A DNA stretch of 64,000 nucleotides from an uncultured Roseobacter sp. (GCA_947501635.1 CANMWT010000005.1:62001-126000), one strand, 5' to 3'. Positions 47,399 through 55,042 are shown, counted from the stretch's first letter. Notes: generated by a model from the letters alone, not told the origin. A program made the numbers and translations.

Positions 47399-47412
47399 GC
47401 ACCGTACGGTGC
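47399..47412. promoter_or_regulatory. Perfect palindrome upstream of the GTA promoter
   Basis: GCACCGTACGGTGC is a perfect 14-bp palindrome. Its centre is about 67 bases before the predicted GTA transcription start, a usual activator position, and 44 bases from a second palindrome with the same CGTACG core. Confidence 0.6.
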
Positions 47413-47437
47413 TTGAGCAGTAATGCTCTGAATTTCC

Positions 47438-47466
47438 TTGACTTTGCGTACGCACTATCGTATAAG
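47438..47466 (+). promoter_or_regulatory. Sigma70-type promoter of the GTA cluster
   Basis: TTGACT and TATAAG are separated by 17 bases, close to consensus and far better than other upstream regions in this window. The spacer holds the perfect palindrome TGCGTACGCA (47445-47454). The start site would be near 47472, leaving a leader of about 100 bases before g1. Confidence 0.7.
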
Positions 47467-47491
47467 TTGTGACATGCTAGAAGAAGTGGGC

Positions 47492-47526
47492 AAGCGGCCG
47501 CGGGGATGACCTGTTGGTCGCTTTTT
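47492..47526 (+). other. Terminator-like hairpin in the GTA leader
   Basis: AAGCGGCC and GGTCGCTT pair over 8 bp (one G-U) around a 16-base loop. The 3' arm runs into TTTTT. It lies between the predicted promoter and g1 and could work as a leaky terminator or attenuator. Confidence 0.5.
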
Positions 47527-47531
47527 CGTTT

Positions 47532-47560
47532 CTCTCGTGCGGAGACTACGCGCATGAGAG
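47532..47560 (+). other. Hairpin overlapping the g1 Shine-Dalgarno
   Basis: CTCTCGTGCG and CGCATGAGAG form a 10-bp stem (one G-U) with a 9-base loop. The 3' arm ends in GAGAG, most of the only plausible ribosome site GAGAGG (47556-47561), 10 bases before the g1 ATG. Confidence 0.55.
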
Positions 47561-47571
47561 GTAAAACCTGA

Positions 47572-47916
47572 ATGACTTTAACAACCCCAGAGCACGTAGC
47601 GTTCGACAGCGAAGACCTTTTGGCTTCGATTGTCGGATCTATACAAGACCTACGCCATGAACTCGAAGAGCTGAAGGAAAAGGCACGCAGTGGCGAAGGG
47701 CTTCAAACCACGCAGGACAGCCAGACGGTGGCATATGCCAAGTCGCTGCTGAAAACTTGTCAGGAAACGGAGAACCGACTTGTCGAATGTCGCAGAAAAT
47801 CAGCCGGAATCGCAAAAGGGGGCTATGCCCTCGATCTTGAGCGCGCGAGGGCTGAAATCGGGTGCAAGCTGGATCGCCTCCGCTGCACAGCCAGTGCAGG
47901 AAGAATTTCTGAATAG
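47572..47916 (+). CDS. GTA g1, terminase small subunit-like protein
   Basis: The 114-residue protein is the first gene of the GTA cluster. The N-terminal half is a predicted coiled coil (ASIVGSIQDLRHELEELKEKARSGE), and the rest is helical and basic. In R. capsulatus the g1 product acts with TerL during packaging as a small terminase, without the sequence specificity of a phage TerS. The ATG is preceded by GAGAGG inside a hairpin. The last 92 bases overlap g2 in another frame. Confidence 0.85.
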   Translation: MTLTTPEHVAFDSEDLLASIVGSIQDLRHELEELKEKARSGEGLQTTQDSQTVAYAKSLLKTCQETENRLVECRRKSAGIAKGGYALDLERARAEIGCKLDRLRCTASAGRISE

Positions 47917-49195
47917 TTTGACTGAGGGAGAGCTTCTGGCTCTCCCTTATCTTTTTGAGTTCTGGGCCTTTGAGCATCAGATTGCGCCCGAGGGGGACTG
48001 GCGCACATGGATCATCATGGGCGGACGTGGCGCCGGTAAGACACGCGCGGGAGCCGAATGGGTGCGAGCGCAAGTTGAAGGTGCAACTCCTCTGGTTGAG
48101 GGGCGCGCAAGGCGTGTGGCGCTGGTTGGCGAGACGATTGAGCAGGTGCGCGAAGTCATGATTTTCGGGGACAGTGGAATTCTGGCCTGTTCGCCGCCAG
48201 ACAGGCGCCCGGATTGGGAAGCCGGCCGCAAGCGGCTGGTCTGGCCGAACGGGGCTGTGGCGACGGTGCATTCAGCATTCGATCCGGAAGGAATGCGCGG
48301 CCCGCAATTTGATGCAGCTTGGGTCGACGAGCTGGCCAAGTGGAAGAAGGCGCAGGAAACGTGGGATATGTTGCAGTTCGCGTTGCGGCTTGGCGATGAT
48401 CCCCGGGTCTGTGTGACCACGACCCCGCGCAATGTGGGCGTATTGAAGTCCTTGTTGAAATCACCCTCCACAGTCGTGACGCATGCGCCAACCGAAGCGA
48501 ATGCGGCCAATCTGGCGAATTCTTTTCTGGCGGAGGTTCGCGCCCGCTATGCGGGCACGCGGCTGGGGCGGCAGGAATTGGATGGTGTTCTGCTCGAAGA
48601 TGCCGAAGGGGCCTTGTGGACCACGTCACAGCTGGAAGCGTTGCGGTGCGAGAGCGCTCCGGTGTTGGACCGCATTGTTGTTGCAGTTGACCCATCAACG
48701 ACGAGCAACGCCACATCGGACGAATGCGGGATCGTCGTTGCAGGTGTTGTCATGCAGGGAGCGCCACAACACTGGCGTGCCTATGTACTTGCCGATTGCA
48801 CGGTGCAGGGTGCAAGCCCCGCCGGATGGGCGCAGGCGGCGATTGCGGCGATGGAAAAATATGGAGCGGACCGTTTGGTTGCAGAGATCAATCAGGGCGG
48901 GCAGATGGTGCGCGAGGTTTTGCGGCAAGTGGATCCCATGGTTGCCTATAAGGGAGTGCACGCGACCCGCGGCAAGGTCGCACGGGCGGAACCGGTAGCG
49001 GCGCTTTACGAACAGGGTCGCGTGCGGCATCTGCGTGACCTTGGGACCTTGGAAGATCAGATGTGCAGGATGACTGTTCAAGGCTTTGAAGGGCAGGGAT
49101 CGCCTGACCGGGTGGATGCTTTGGTCTGGGCGTTGCATGAATTGATGATCGAGCCGGCAACAAAGTGGCGCGCGCCGCGGGTGCGGTCTTTGTAG
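47825..49195 (+). CDS. GTA g2, terminase large subunit
   Basis: The 456-residue packaging motor has an N-terminal ATPase: Walker A GGRGAGKT at residues 66-73, Walker B region FDAAWVDELAK, coupling region TTTPRN. A C-terminal RNaseH-like nuclease follows, with acidic residues in IVVAVDPSTTS and RVDALVWALHE. I favour the ATG at 47825, close after AAAAGGGGG; a TTG at 47780 would add 15 residues and deepen the overlap with g1. A 156-base gap follows before g3. Confidence 0.93.
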   Translation: MPSILSARGLKSGASWIASAAQPVQEEFLNSLTEGELLALPYLFEFWAFEHQIAPEGDWRTWIIMGGRGAGKTRAGAEWVRAQVEGATPLVEGRARRVALVGETIEQVREVMIFGDSGILACSPPDRRPDWEAGRKRLVWPNGAVATVHSAFDPEGMRGPQFDAAWVDELAKWKKAQETWDMLQFALRLGDDPRVCVTTTPRNVGVLKSLLKSPSTVVTHAPTEANAANLANSFLAEVRARYAGTRLGRQELDGVLLEDAEGALWTTSQLEALRCESAPVLDRIVVAVDPSTTSNATSDECGIVVAGVVMQGAPQHWRAYVLADCTVQGASPAGWAQAAIAAMEKYGADRLVAEINQGGQMVREVLRQVDPMVAYKGVHATRGKVARAEPVAALYEQGRVRHLRDLGTLEDQMCRMTVQGFEGQGSPDRVDALVWALHELMIEPATKWRAPRVRSL

Positions 49196-49351
49196 CCCCT
49201 GCAGCCGGTTACCAGAGAGTTAACCGCTCGGGCGCGGTGATGACACTTTCAACAGCAATTTAATCGATAGTGATGACGCGGCGACGGGTGGGCTTTGAAT
49301 TCTCCGGGCGTGCCGGTGATTTACTTCGGCTGAAACGAGGAGCGAGATATC
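49196..49351. other. Non-coding gap between GTA g2 and g3
   Basis: The 156 bases hold an inverted repeat CGGTTA-N9-TAACCG (49206-49226) and a direct repeat GTGATGAC at 49237 and 49270. A weak promoter-like pair may lie near 49289-49317. The gap is unusual in this tightly packed cluster and may hold an internal promoter or processing site. Confidence 0.4.
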
Positions 49352-50530
49352 ATGGGTTTTAACTTTCTCAAGCGCGCTGCGCAGACAGATGTAGCTGAGC
49401 AGAAGGCCAGTGCGACTGGACCTGTGGTAGCCTATCAGACGTCGGGTCGTGTGGCGTGGAGCCCTCGGGATGCGGTATCGCTGACGCGGACCGGTTTTTC
49501 GGGCAATCCGGTTGGGTTTCGCTGCGTAAAGCTTATCGCGGAAGCAGCGGCTGCTCTGCCTTTGGTTCTGCAGAATGCCGAGCAACGGTTTGATGTGCAT
49601 CCACTGGTTGATCTGGTGGCGCGGCCCAACCCGGTGCAGGGGCGCGCGGAACTGTTGGAGGCGCTTTATGCACAACTGATGTTGACCGGCAACGGTTATG
49701 TCGAAGCGGTTGCCGGTGATAGTGGTGCGCCTGACGAGTTGCACGTGCTGCGGTCGGACCGGATGAACGTCGTGCCGGGCGCGGATGGCTGGCCTGTTGC
49801 CTACGAGTACGTGGTGAGTGGCCGAAAGCATCGTTTTGATGCCAGCGGACCAGTTCAGCCGGTCTGCCATATTAAGAATTTCCATCCTCAAGACGATCAC
49901 TACGGGTTCAGTCCTATGCAGGCTGCGGCGATGGCTGTGGATGTGCATAACTCTGCAAGCCGGTGGTCCAAAGCGCTGTTGGACAATGCCGCGCGGCCTT
50001 CGGGCGCGATTGTGTATCGTGGTGCTGAGGGCCAGGGTTCCATGAACAGCGATCAGTACGAACGATTGGTCAGCGAAATGGAAAGCCATCATCAGGGCGC
50101 GCGCAATGCAGGACGCCCGATGTTGTTGGAAGGCGGATTAGACTGGAAACCAATGGGGTTCTCACCGTCTGACATGGAGTTCCAGAAGACCAAGGAAGCT
50201 GCCGCGCGCGAGATTGCGCTGGCGTTTGGTGTGCCGCCGATGCTGTTGGGCATTCAGGGCGATGCGACCTACGCCAACTATCAAGAAGCGCATCGCGCCT
50301 TTTACCGGTTGACTGTGCTGCCTTTGGCGACGCGTGTGACTGCGGCTCTGGGGCATTGGCTTGCGGGCTACACGGGTGAGGCTATCGAGATCAAACCGGA
50401 CCTTGACCAGGTCCCTGCGCTGGCGTCGGAACGTGATGCGCAATGGACCCGTGTCAGTGCAGCGGATTTTCTGACGCAGGCGGAAAAGCGCGTGCTGTTG
50501 GGCTTGCCCCCGGTAAGCGCTGATGAGTGA
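49352..50530 (+). CDS. GTA g3, portal protein (HK97 type)
   Basis: The 392-residue protein forms the ring at the head vertex through which DNA passes. The HK97-portal pattern is clear: GFRCVKLIAEAAAALPLVL, HPLVDLVARPNPVQGRAELLEALYAQLMLTGNGYVE, and FGVPPMLLGIQGDATYANYQEAHRAFY. GAGGAGCGAG precedes the ATG. The end overlaps g3.5 by 8 bases. Confidence 0.95.
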   Translation: MGFNFLKRAAQTDVAEQKASATGPVVAYQTSGRVAWSPRDAVSLTRTGFSGNPVGFRCVKLIAEAAAALPLVLQNAEQRFDVHPLVDLVARPNPVQGRAELLEALYAQLMLTGNGYVEAVAGDSGAPDELHVLRSDRMNVVPGADGWPVAYEYVVSGRKHRFDASGPVQPVCHIKNFHPQDDHYGFSPMQAAAMAVDVHNSASRWSKALLDNAARPSGAIVYRGAEGQGSMNSDQYERLVSEMESHHQGARNAGRPMLLEGGLDWKPMGFSPSDMEFQKTKEAAAREIALAFGVPPMLLGIQGDATYANYQEAHRAFYRLTVLPLATRVTAALGHWLAGYTGEAIEIKPDLDQVPALASERDAQWTRVSAADFLTQAEKRVLLGLPPVSADE

Positions 50531-50744
50531 TCCGGGTTTTGAACGGTTTGAGTGTGCGCCGGGCCTGCGATTGCAGGCTCATGAGAGAGTGTCCGACATT
50601 CAGCACAAGAACCTCATCAGCCGGCTTGACCGTGTTGAAGAGATGATGGAGCGCCTTGAAAGGCGGTTGTGGCTGACGGTCTACGGCATCGTAGCCATGA
50701 TCCTGGGGCAGGGGCTGACGTCAATTCTTGCTGCAGTGCCGTAG
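50523..50744 (+). CDS. GTA g3.5, small membrane-segment protein
   Basis: The 73-residue protein has a short polar start, an amphipathic heptad region (DIQHKNLISRLDRVEEMMERLERR) and a C-terminal hydrophobic segment (LTVYGIVAMILGQGLTSILAA). The place and topology match ORFg3.5 of other GTA clusters, whose role is not settled. It overlaps g3 by 8 bases and precedes g4 by 30. Confidence 0.88.
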   Translation: MSDPGFERFECAPGLRLQAHERVSDIQHKNLISRLDRVEEMMERLERRLWLTVYGIVAMILGQGLTSILAAVP

Positions 50745-50774
50745 GGCCAGCTTGCAATTTTTAGGAGTGATTTG

Positions 50775-51332
50775 ATGGAACTTGATACCAGTCTGGAGCG
50801 TAAATTCGCCCGCTTCGGCGACGGGCTTGAGGTGCGCGAAGGCACCGTGATCTGTGGATATGCCAGCCTGTTTGGTGATGTGGACCAAGGCAACGATATT
50901 GTCGAACGTGGTGCCTATGCGGCCTCTTTGAAGTCGCTGAAGCACAATGGGGTGCAGGTCAAGATGCTATGGCAGCATGATGCGTCCCTGCCGATTGGCA
51001 TCTGGGATGAGGTGCGCGAGGACGCAAAAGGCCTTTGGGTGAAGGGTCGGTTGCTGGACAGCGTCGCCAAGGGCCGCGAGGCGATTGCACTGATAGAAGC
51101 GGGGGCCATTGACGGGCTGTCTATCGGCTATCGCACGCGGAAAGCCACGAAGAACAACAAGGGCCAGAGGCTCTTGACGGAACTGGAGTTGTGGGAAGTG
51201 TCCTTGGTGACTTTTCCCATGTTGCCCAGTGCGCGCATCGCGGGCAAGGCGGAAGAATCCGAGCTTGACTTTGCTTTGCGTGACATGGCCGCCACCATTA
51301 CCGGTGCGCGTGCTGATCTGGCGCGCCGCTGA
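50775..51332 (+). CDS. GTA g4, HK97-family prohead protease
   Basis: The 185-residue protease trims the capsid scaffolding domain. The family catalytic residues are visible: His68 in LWQHDASLPIG and Ser116 in GAIDGLSIGYR; the N-terminal GYASLFGDVDQGNDIVERGAY is typical. The start at ATG 50775 follows TAGGAG. A hairpin lies between g4 and g5. Confidence 0.95.
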   Translation: MELDTSLERKFARFGDGLEVREGTVICGYASLFGDVDQGNDIVERGAYAASLKSLKHNGVQVKMLWQHDASLPIGIWDEVREDAKGLWVKGRLLDSVAKGREAIALIEAGAIDGLSIGYRTRKATKNNKGQRLLTELELWEVSLVTFPMLPSARIAGKAEESELDFALRDMAATITGARADLARR

Positions 51333-51344
51333 CGCGCTCACTTT

Positions 51345-51377
51345 GTTTGCTGCGGGCGAAAACGGCCCGAAGCGAAC
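51345..51377 (+). other. Hairpin just upstream of the capsid gene
   Basis: GTTTGCT/AGCGAAC (7 bp, one G-U) and CGGGC/GCCCG (5 bp) stack around one G-A mismatch, with a 7-base loop. It lies 13 bases after the g4 stop and 21 before the g5 start. There is no T run, so a stabilising or processing role fits better than termination. Confidence 0.55.
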
Positions 51378-51398
51378 GTCACATTTGAGGAAATTGCC

Positions 51399-52577
51399 AT
51401 GAGCAAGACCGAAGCAAAAGCGGCGGGCGGGATAGGTTTGTCCCCCGCTGAGGACGTCAGGCAGGCTGTAGAGGGCTTTGTCACTGATTTCAAAAGTTAT
51501 CAAACCGAAATTGATATGAAACTTCAACAAACAGAAGAGCGACTGACCATGCTGGACCGAAAGAACAACACACCGCAACGCACGCCTCTGGCGGGCGCGT
51601 CGGAAGCGGATGCACCGCACCTGAAAGCGTTTAACACTTATTTGCGTTCCGGTGATGATGATGGCCTGCGCGGGCTTGAACTTCAGGCAAAATCGCTCTC
51701 CACGGCGGTAAACTCGGATGGTGGTTATCTTGTGGATCCACAAACCTCAGACACGGTTCAATCCGTTCTGAATTCGGCGGCATCTATTCGCTCGGTTGCA
51801 GCGGTCGTAAATGTTGAGGCGACGTCGTTTGATGTTCTCATTGATCACACGGATGTTGGCGCAGGTTGGGCGACCGAAACAGGCTCTCTTGCCGAGACCG
51901 ACACGCCGCAAATTGATCGTATTACCATTCCGCTCCATGAGCTGAGCGCGCTGCCGAAAGCCTCGCAGCGTCTGTTGGATGACAGTGCCTTTGATATTGA
52001 AGGGTGGCTGGCCAACCGTATTGCGGACAAGTTCGCTCGCGCAGAAGCCACAGCGTTCATCAGCGGCGACGGTGTGGACAAGCCGAAGGGTATTCTGGAC
52101 CATTCGATTGTCGACAACGACATTTGGACATGGGGCACAATCGGATATGTGCCATCGGGTACATCTGGTGACGTGTCACCGGAATCTGTTGTGGATGTGG
52201 TTTATGCGCTTGGTGCACAGTACCGCGCCAATGCGACTTTTGTGATGAACTCCAAGACTGCTGGTGTGATCCGCAAACTGAAAGACGCCGATGGCCGCTT
52301 CTTGTGGTCGGACGGATTGGCCGCGGCCGAGCCTGCGCGACTGTTGGGGTATCCGGTGTTGATTGCCGAGGATATGCCTGATCCGGATTCCGGGGCCAAT
52401 GCGATTGCCTTCGGTGATTTTTCTGCGGGCTACACCATTGCCGAACGGCCTGATCTGCGTGTTCTGCGCGATCCCTTCAGCGCCAAACCGCATGTGCTGT
52501 TCTATGCGACCAAGCGAGTGGGTGGCGACGTAAGCGATTTTGCTGCGATCAAGATTCTGAAATTCGCCGCCTCCTGA
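51399..52577 (+). CDS. GTA g5, major capsid protein (HK97 fold)
   Basis: The 392-residue protein has an N-terminal scaffolding delta region with a coiled coil (VEGFVTDFKSYQTEIDMKLQ, about residues 24-57). The HK97-type shell domain follows from about residue 100 (STAVNSDGGYLVDPQTSDTV, LHELSALPKASQRLLDDSAFDIEGWLANRIADKF). The g4 protease probably cuts near residue 98-100 by analogy with other GTA capsids. GAGGAAA precedes the ATG. Hairpins flank the cistron on both sides. Confidence 0.95.
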   Translation: MSKTEAKAAGGIGLSPAEDVRQAVEGFVTDFKSYQTEIDMKLQQTEERLTMLDRKNNTPQRTPLAGASEADAPHLKAFNTYLRSGDDDGLRGLELQAKSLSTAVNSDGGYLVDPQTSDTVQSVLNSAASIRSVAAVVNVEATSFDVLIDHTDVGAGWATETGSLAETDTPQIDRITIPLHELSALPKASQRLLDDSAFDIEGWLANRIADKFARAEATAFISGDGVDKPKGILDHSIVDNDIWTWGTIGYVPSGTSGDVSPESVVDVVYALGAQYRANATFVMNSKTAGVIRKLKDADGRFLWSDGLAAAEPARLLGYPVLIAEDMPDPDSGANAIAFGDFSAGYTIAERPDLRVLRDPFSAKPHVLFYATKRVGGDVSDFAAIKILKFAAS

Positions 52578-52591
52578 GCGGGGTGACGAAA

Positions 52592-52623
52592 CCGGTTGTG
52601 GCGGCTTTTGGTGCTGCAACCGG
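52592..52623 (+). other. Strong hairpin right after the capsid gene
   Basis: CCGGTTGTGGC and GCTGCAACCGG pair over 11 bp (two G-U) around a 10-base loop, 14 bases after the g5 stop. No T run follows. Such a structure can protect an upstream mRNA 3' end. Confidence 0.55.
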
Positions 52624-52669
52624 CATCGGGCGCGTGCCGCAAAGACCTCTGTTGTCTAGCTGCTCCCCT

Positions 52670-52690
52670 CCGACCGAGCAACAGGGTCGG
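52670..52690 (+). other. Second hairpin in the capsid-g6 gap
   Basis: CCGACC and GGTCGG form a 6-bp stem with a 9-base loop, 50 bases before g6. A T run (52709-52713) is too distant for a standard terminator. Together with the stronger hairpin it makes the 162-base gap structured. Confidence 0.4.
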
Positions 52691-52739
52691 CACGTGCCTG
52701 GTGAGCGATTTTTCTGGGGATGATTACTGGAGACGTTCG

Positions 52740-53339
52740 ATGATGTTGATCGAAGAGACGACGGTGCCGAATGCGGCGCTCCCGGTCGAAGACTTTAAAG
52801 CACACCTCCGACTGGGTACAGGCTTTGGTCAGGACACGACGCAAGACGAAGTTCTGGCAGGTTTCCTGAGGGCCGCCATATCGGCGATTGAGGCCCGAAC
52901 GGGTAAGGTCCTGATGACACGCGCATTTTCGTGGAGCCTAAGCTTTTGGCGAGACGGAAACGGTCAGGGCCTGCCCGTGGCGCCGGTGACAGCGATTAAC
53001 CGTCTTGCCATTGTAGCCAGAGATGGCACTGAAACAGAAATTGCGCCCTCAGGCTACTGGCTGGAACGCGATGCTCAGCGGCCCCGACTGCGTACAAGTG
53101 GCGCGGTTTTACCGGCTGTGCCCGCTGGTGGCAGCGCGACCGTTTACTTCGACGCTGGCTTTGGGCCGACATGGACGGATGTACCGTCAGACCTGCAACA
53201 GGCAGCGTTCATGCTGGCGGCGCACTATTATGAGTACCGGCATGAAACAAACCTCAGTGATGGGTGCATGCCTTTTGGCGTCACCAGCCTGATCGAGAGA
53301 TACCGTCCCTTGCGTATGGGTATGGGGGGGCTGAGATGA
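52740..53339 (+). CDS. GTA g6, head-tail connector adaptor protein
   Basis: The 199-residue protein fits the phage connector family of GTA g6: LPVEDFKAHLRLGTG, FLRAAISAIEARTGKVLMTRAFSWSL, and VPSDLQQAAFMLAAHYYEYR. It links the portal to the stopper. GGAG precedes two adjacent ATGs; the first (52740) is used. The stop overlaps g7 as ATGA. Confidence 0.9.
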   Translation: MMLIEETTVPNAALPVEDFKAHLRLGTGFGQDTTQDEVLAGFLRAAISAIEARTGKVLMTRAFSWSLSFWRDGNGQGLPVAPVTAINRLAIVARDGTETEIAPSGYWLERDAQRPRLRTSGAVLPAVPAGGSATVYFDAGFGPTWTDVPSDLQQAAFMLAAHYYEYRHETNLSDGCMPFGVTSLIERYRPLRMGMGGLR

Positions 53340-53674
53340 CGGTGCCGCGTTTGAACCGGCAGCTCGTTCTGGAAGCGCCGGTGCGTCAGAGTGATGGCAG
53401 CGGTGGTTATGCCATCGTTTGGCAAGCTCTGGGAAGTGTCTGGGCGCAGATCACGGCGCGGACCGGACGCGAAACCGCGCAGGTCGGGGCCCCAATTTCG
53501 GCCATGAGCTACCGCATTGTGGTTCGCAGTGCGCCATATGGCGCGGCTGAGCGTCCCAAGCCCGAGCAGCGTTTTCGCGAAGGCACGCGTCTTTTCCTTA
53601 TTCAGGCTGTGGCTGAGGAAGATGCGGACGGACGATACCTGACCTGCTTTGCGACCGAGGAGACAGTGATATGA
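53336..53674 (+). CDS. GTA g7, head closure (stopper) protein
   Basis: The 112-residue small beta-barrel protein (LNRQLVLEAPVRQSDGSGGYAIVWQALGSVWAQIT, then MSYRIVVRSAPY and RLFLIQAVAEED) fits the SPP1 gp16-like head-tail adaptor family. It closes the head after packaging. ATGA overlaps couple it to g6 and g8. Confidence 0.9.
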   Translation: MTVPRLNRQLVLEAPVRQSDGSGGYAIVWQALGSVWAQITARTGRETAQVGAPISAMSYRIVVRSAPYGAAERPKPEQRFREGTRLFLIQAVAEEDADGRYLTCFATEETVI

Positions 53675-54081
53675 GCTATGCTATGTCCGGAGCATTACAG
53701 GCGGCGATTTACGCAAGACTTACACAGTCTGCGGCGGTTGCTGCGTTGGTTGGCGGTGATGTTTACGACGCGCTTCCCACGGGAACCTTGCCGGAAACTT
53801 ACGTGAGTATTGGCCGTGAACAAGTCAGTGACGCCTCGGATCAATCTGGCAATGGTGCGCTGCACCGTCTGGACATCTCGGTGATTACGACACAGCCGGG
53901 TTTTGCGGGCGCAAAGCAGGTTGCCGGGGCCATATCGGATGCTTTGCATGATGCGGATTTGACGCTTGCGCGCGGCAATCTGGTGTTCTTGCGGTTTGAA
54001 CGAGCGCAGGCGCGGCGGGTCGCATCAAGTTCAGCACGTGAAATTCTACTGCGATTTCGGGCCCGTGTGGACGAAACTTGA
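53671..54081 (+). CDS. GTA g8, tail terminator protein (DUF3168)
   Basis: The 136-residue protein has the DUF3168 pattern: ALQAAIYARLTQSAAVAALVGGDVYDALP, TYVSIGREQVSD, RLDISVITTQPGFAGAKQVAGAISDAL. It caps the tail tube where it meets the head. It starts inside the g7 stop. Confidence 0.92.
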   Translation: MSYAMSGALQAAIYARLTQSAAVAALVGGDVYDALPTGTLPETYVSIGREQVSDASDQSGNGALHRLDISVITTQPGFAGAKQVAGAISDALHDADLTLARGNLVFLRFERAQARRVASSSAREILLRFRARVDET

Positions 54082-54106
54082 ATTTTTTATTTACAGGAGA
54101 TGAAGC

Positions 54107-54520
54107 ATGGGTGCTCAGAACGGAAAAGACCTTTTGGTAAAGGTCGATATGGCGGCGGATGGCCAGTTTACAACTCTGGCGGGGCTACGGGCTACGCGGG
54201 TCAGTTTTAATGCAGAAACTATTGATGTGACTTCGCTGGAGAGCCAGGGCGGGTGGCGAGAGCTTTTGGCGGGTGCGGGCGTACGATCAGTGTCGATCAG
54301 CGGCTCCGGCGTGTTTCGCGACGCGGATACAGATGAGCGCGCGCGGCAGCTCTTCTTTGATGGCGAAGCGCCCGGCTTTCAGGTGGTCATTCCCGACTTT
54401 GGAATTGTTGAAGGACCCTTTCAGGTTACCGCGATCGAATATGGCGGGAGCCACAATGGTGAAGCCACATATGAGCTTACGCTGGCCAGTGCAGGCAATC
54501 TGACGTTTACGGCGATTTGA
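54107..54520 (+). CDS. GTA g9, major tail tube protein
   Basis: The 137-residue protein is TP901-1-like: MGAQNGKDLLVKVDM, GLRATRVSFNAETIDVTSLESQGGWRELLAGAGVRS, YELTLASAGNLTF. It stacks into the tail tube. A strong ribosome site (ACAGGAGATGAAGC) precedes the start. g10 follows after 2 bases. Confidence 0.94.
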   Translation: MGAQNGKDLLVKVDMAADGQFTTLAGLRATRVSFNAETIDVTSLESQGGWRELLAGAGVRSVSISGSGVFRDADTDERARQLFFDGEAPGFQVVIPDFGIVEGPFQVTAIEYGGSHNGEATYELTLASAGNLTFTAI

Positions 54521-54522
54521 CA

Positions 54523-54840
54523 ATGGCAAATCCATGGAGGGGCGATGTAACGCTCAATTTGGACGGACAGGTCCATACGCTGAGACTGACCTTGGGCGCC
54601 TTGGCGGAACTGGAGACCACTCTGGGCGAGGCGTCGCTTGTCGGGTTGGTTGAACGATTTGAAAGCAATGCTTTCAGCAGCAGCGATGTGCTGGCATTGC
54701 TTGGTGCGGGGTTGAAAGGCGGGCGGTGTGATCTGTCCGCTGATGACCTGCTTCATGCCGAGATCGAAGGTGGGCCAATGGCGGCTGCCAAAGCGGCGGC
54801 GGCACTGCTGGCCCGGGCTTTTGTGGTGCCGGGAGAATGA
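54523..54840 (+). CDS. GTA g10, tail assembly chaperone-like protein
   Basis: The 105-residue protein begins MANPWRGDVTLNLDGQVHTLRLTLGALAELETTLG and ends in an alanine-rich helix, the usual form of the gene transfer agent family protein g10. By position between tail tube and tape measure it is the first tail-assembly chaperone. The stop overlaps g10.1 as ATGA; no slippery sequence for a frameshift was seen. Confidence 0.9.
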   Translation: MANPWRGDVTLNLDGQVHTLRLTLGALAELETTLGEASLVGLVERFESNAFSSSDVLALLGAGLKGGRCDLSADDLLHAEIEGGPMAAAKAAAALLARAFVVPGE

Positions 54841-55031
54841 AGGGCATCGACTGGCCCAACCTGATGCGCGCCGGTTTGCATGTTTTGGGTCTGACGCCCG
54901 GAGAGTTCTGGAATCTGACGCCTGCGGAACTGCGCGTGATGTTGGGCGAACAGAGCGCCTCCGGCCCACTGCTGAGTGACGGTCTGCAGGCTTTGATGGC
55001 GGCATACCCGGACGGGTCGGGCAAGAAGTGA
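54837..55031 (+). CDS. GTA g10.1, second tail assembly chaperone
   Basis: The 64-residue protein (MKGIDWPNLMRAGLHVLGLTPGEFWNLTPAELRVML) matches the rcc01693-like family of GTA clusters. It takes the place of the longer frameshifted chaperone in phages, but here it is a separate overlapping gene. Too short for many gene callers; the overlap and position support it. Confidence 0.9.
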   Translation: MKGIDWPNLMRAGLHVLGLTPGEFWNLTPAELRVMLGEQSASGPLLSDGLQALMAAYPDGSGKK

Positions 55032-55042
55032 AGGAAGACGAA

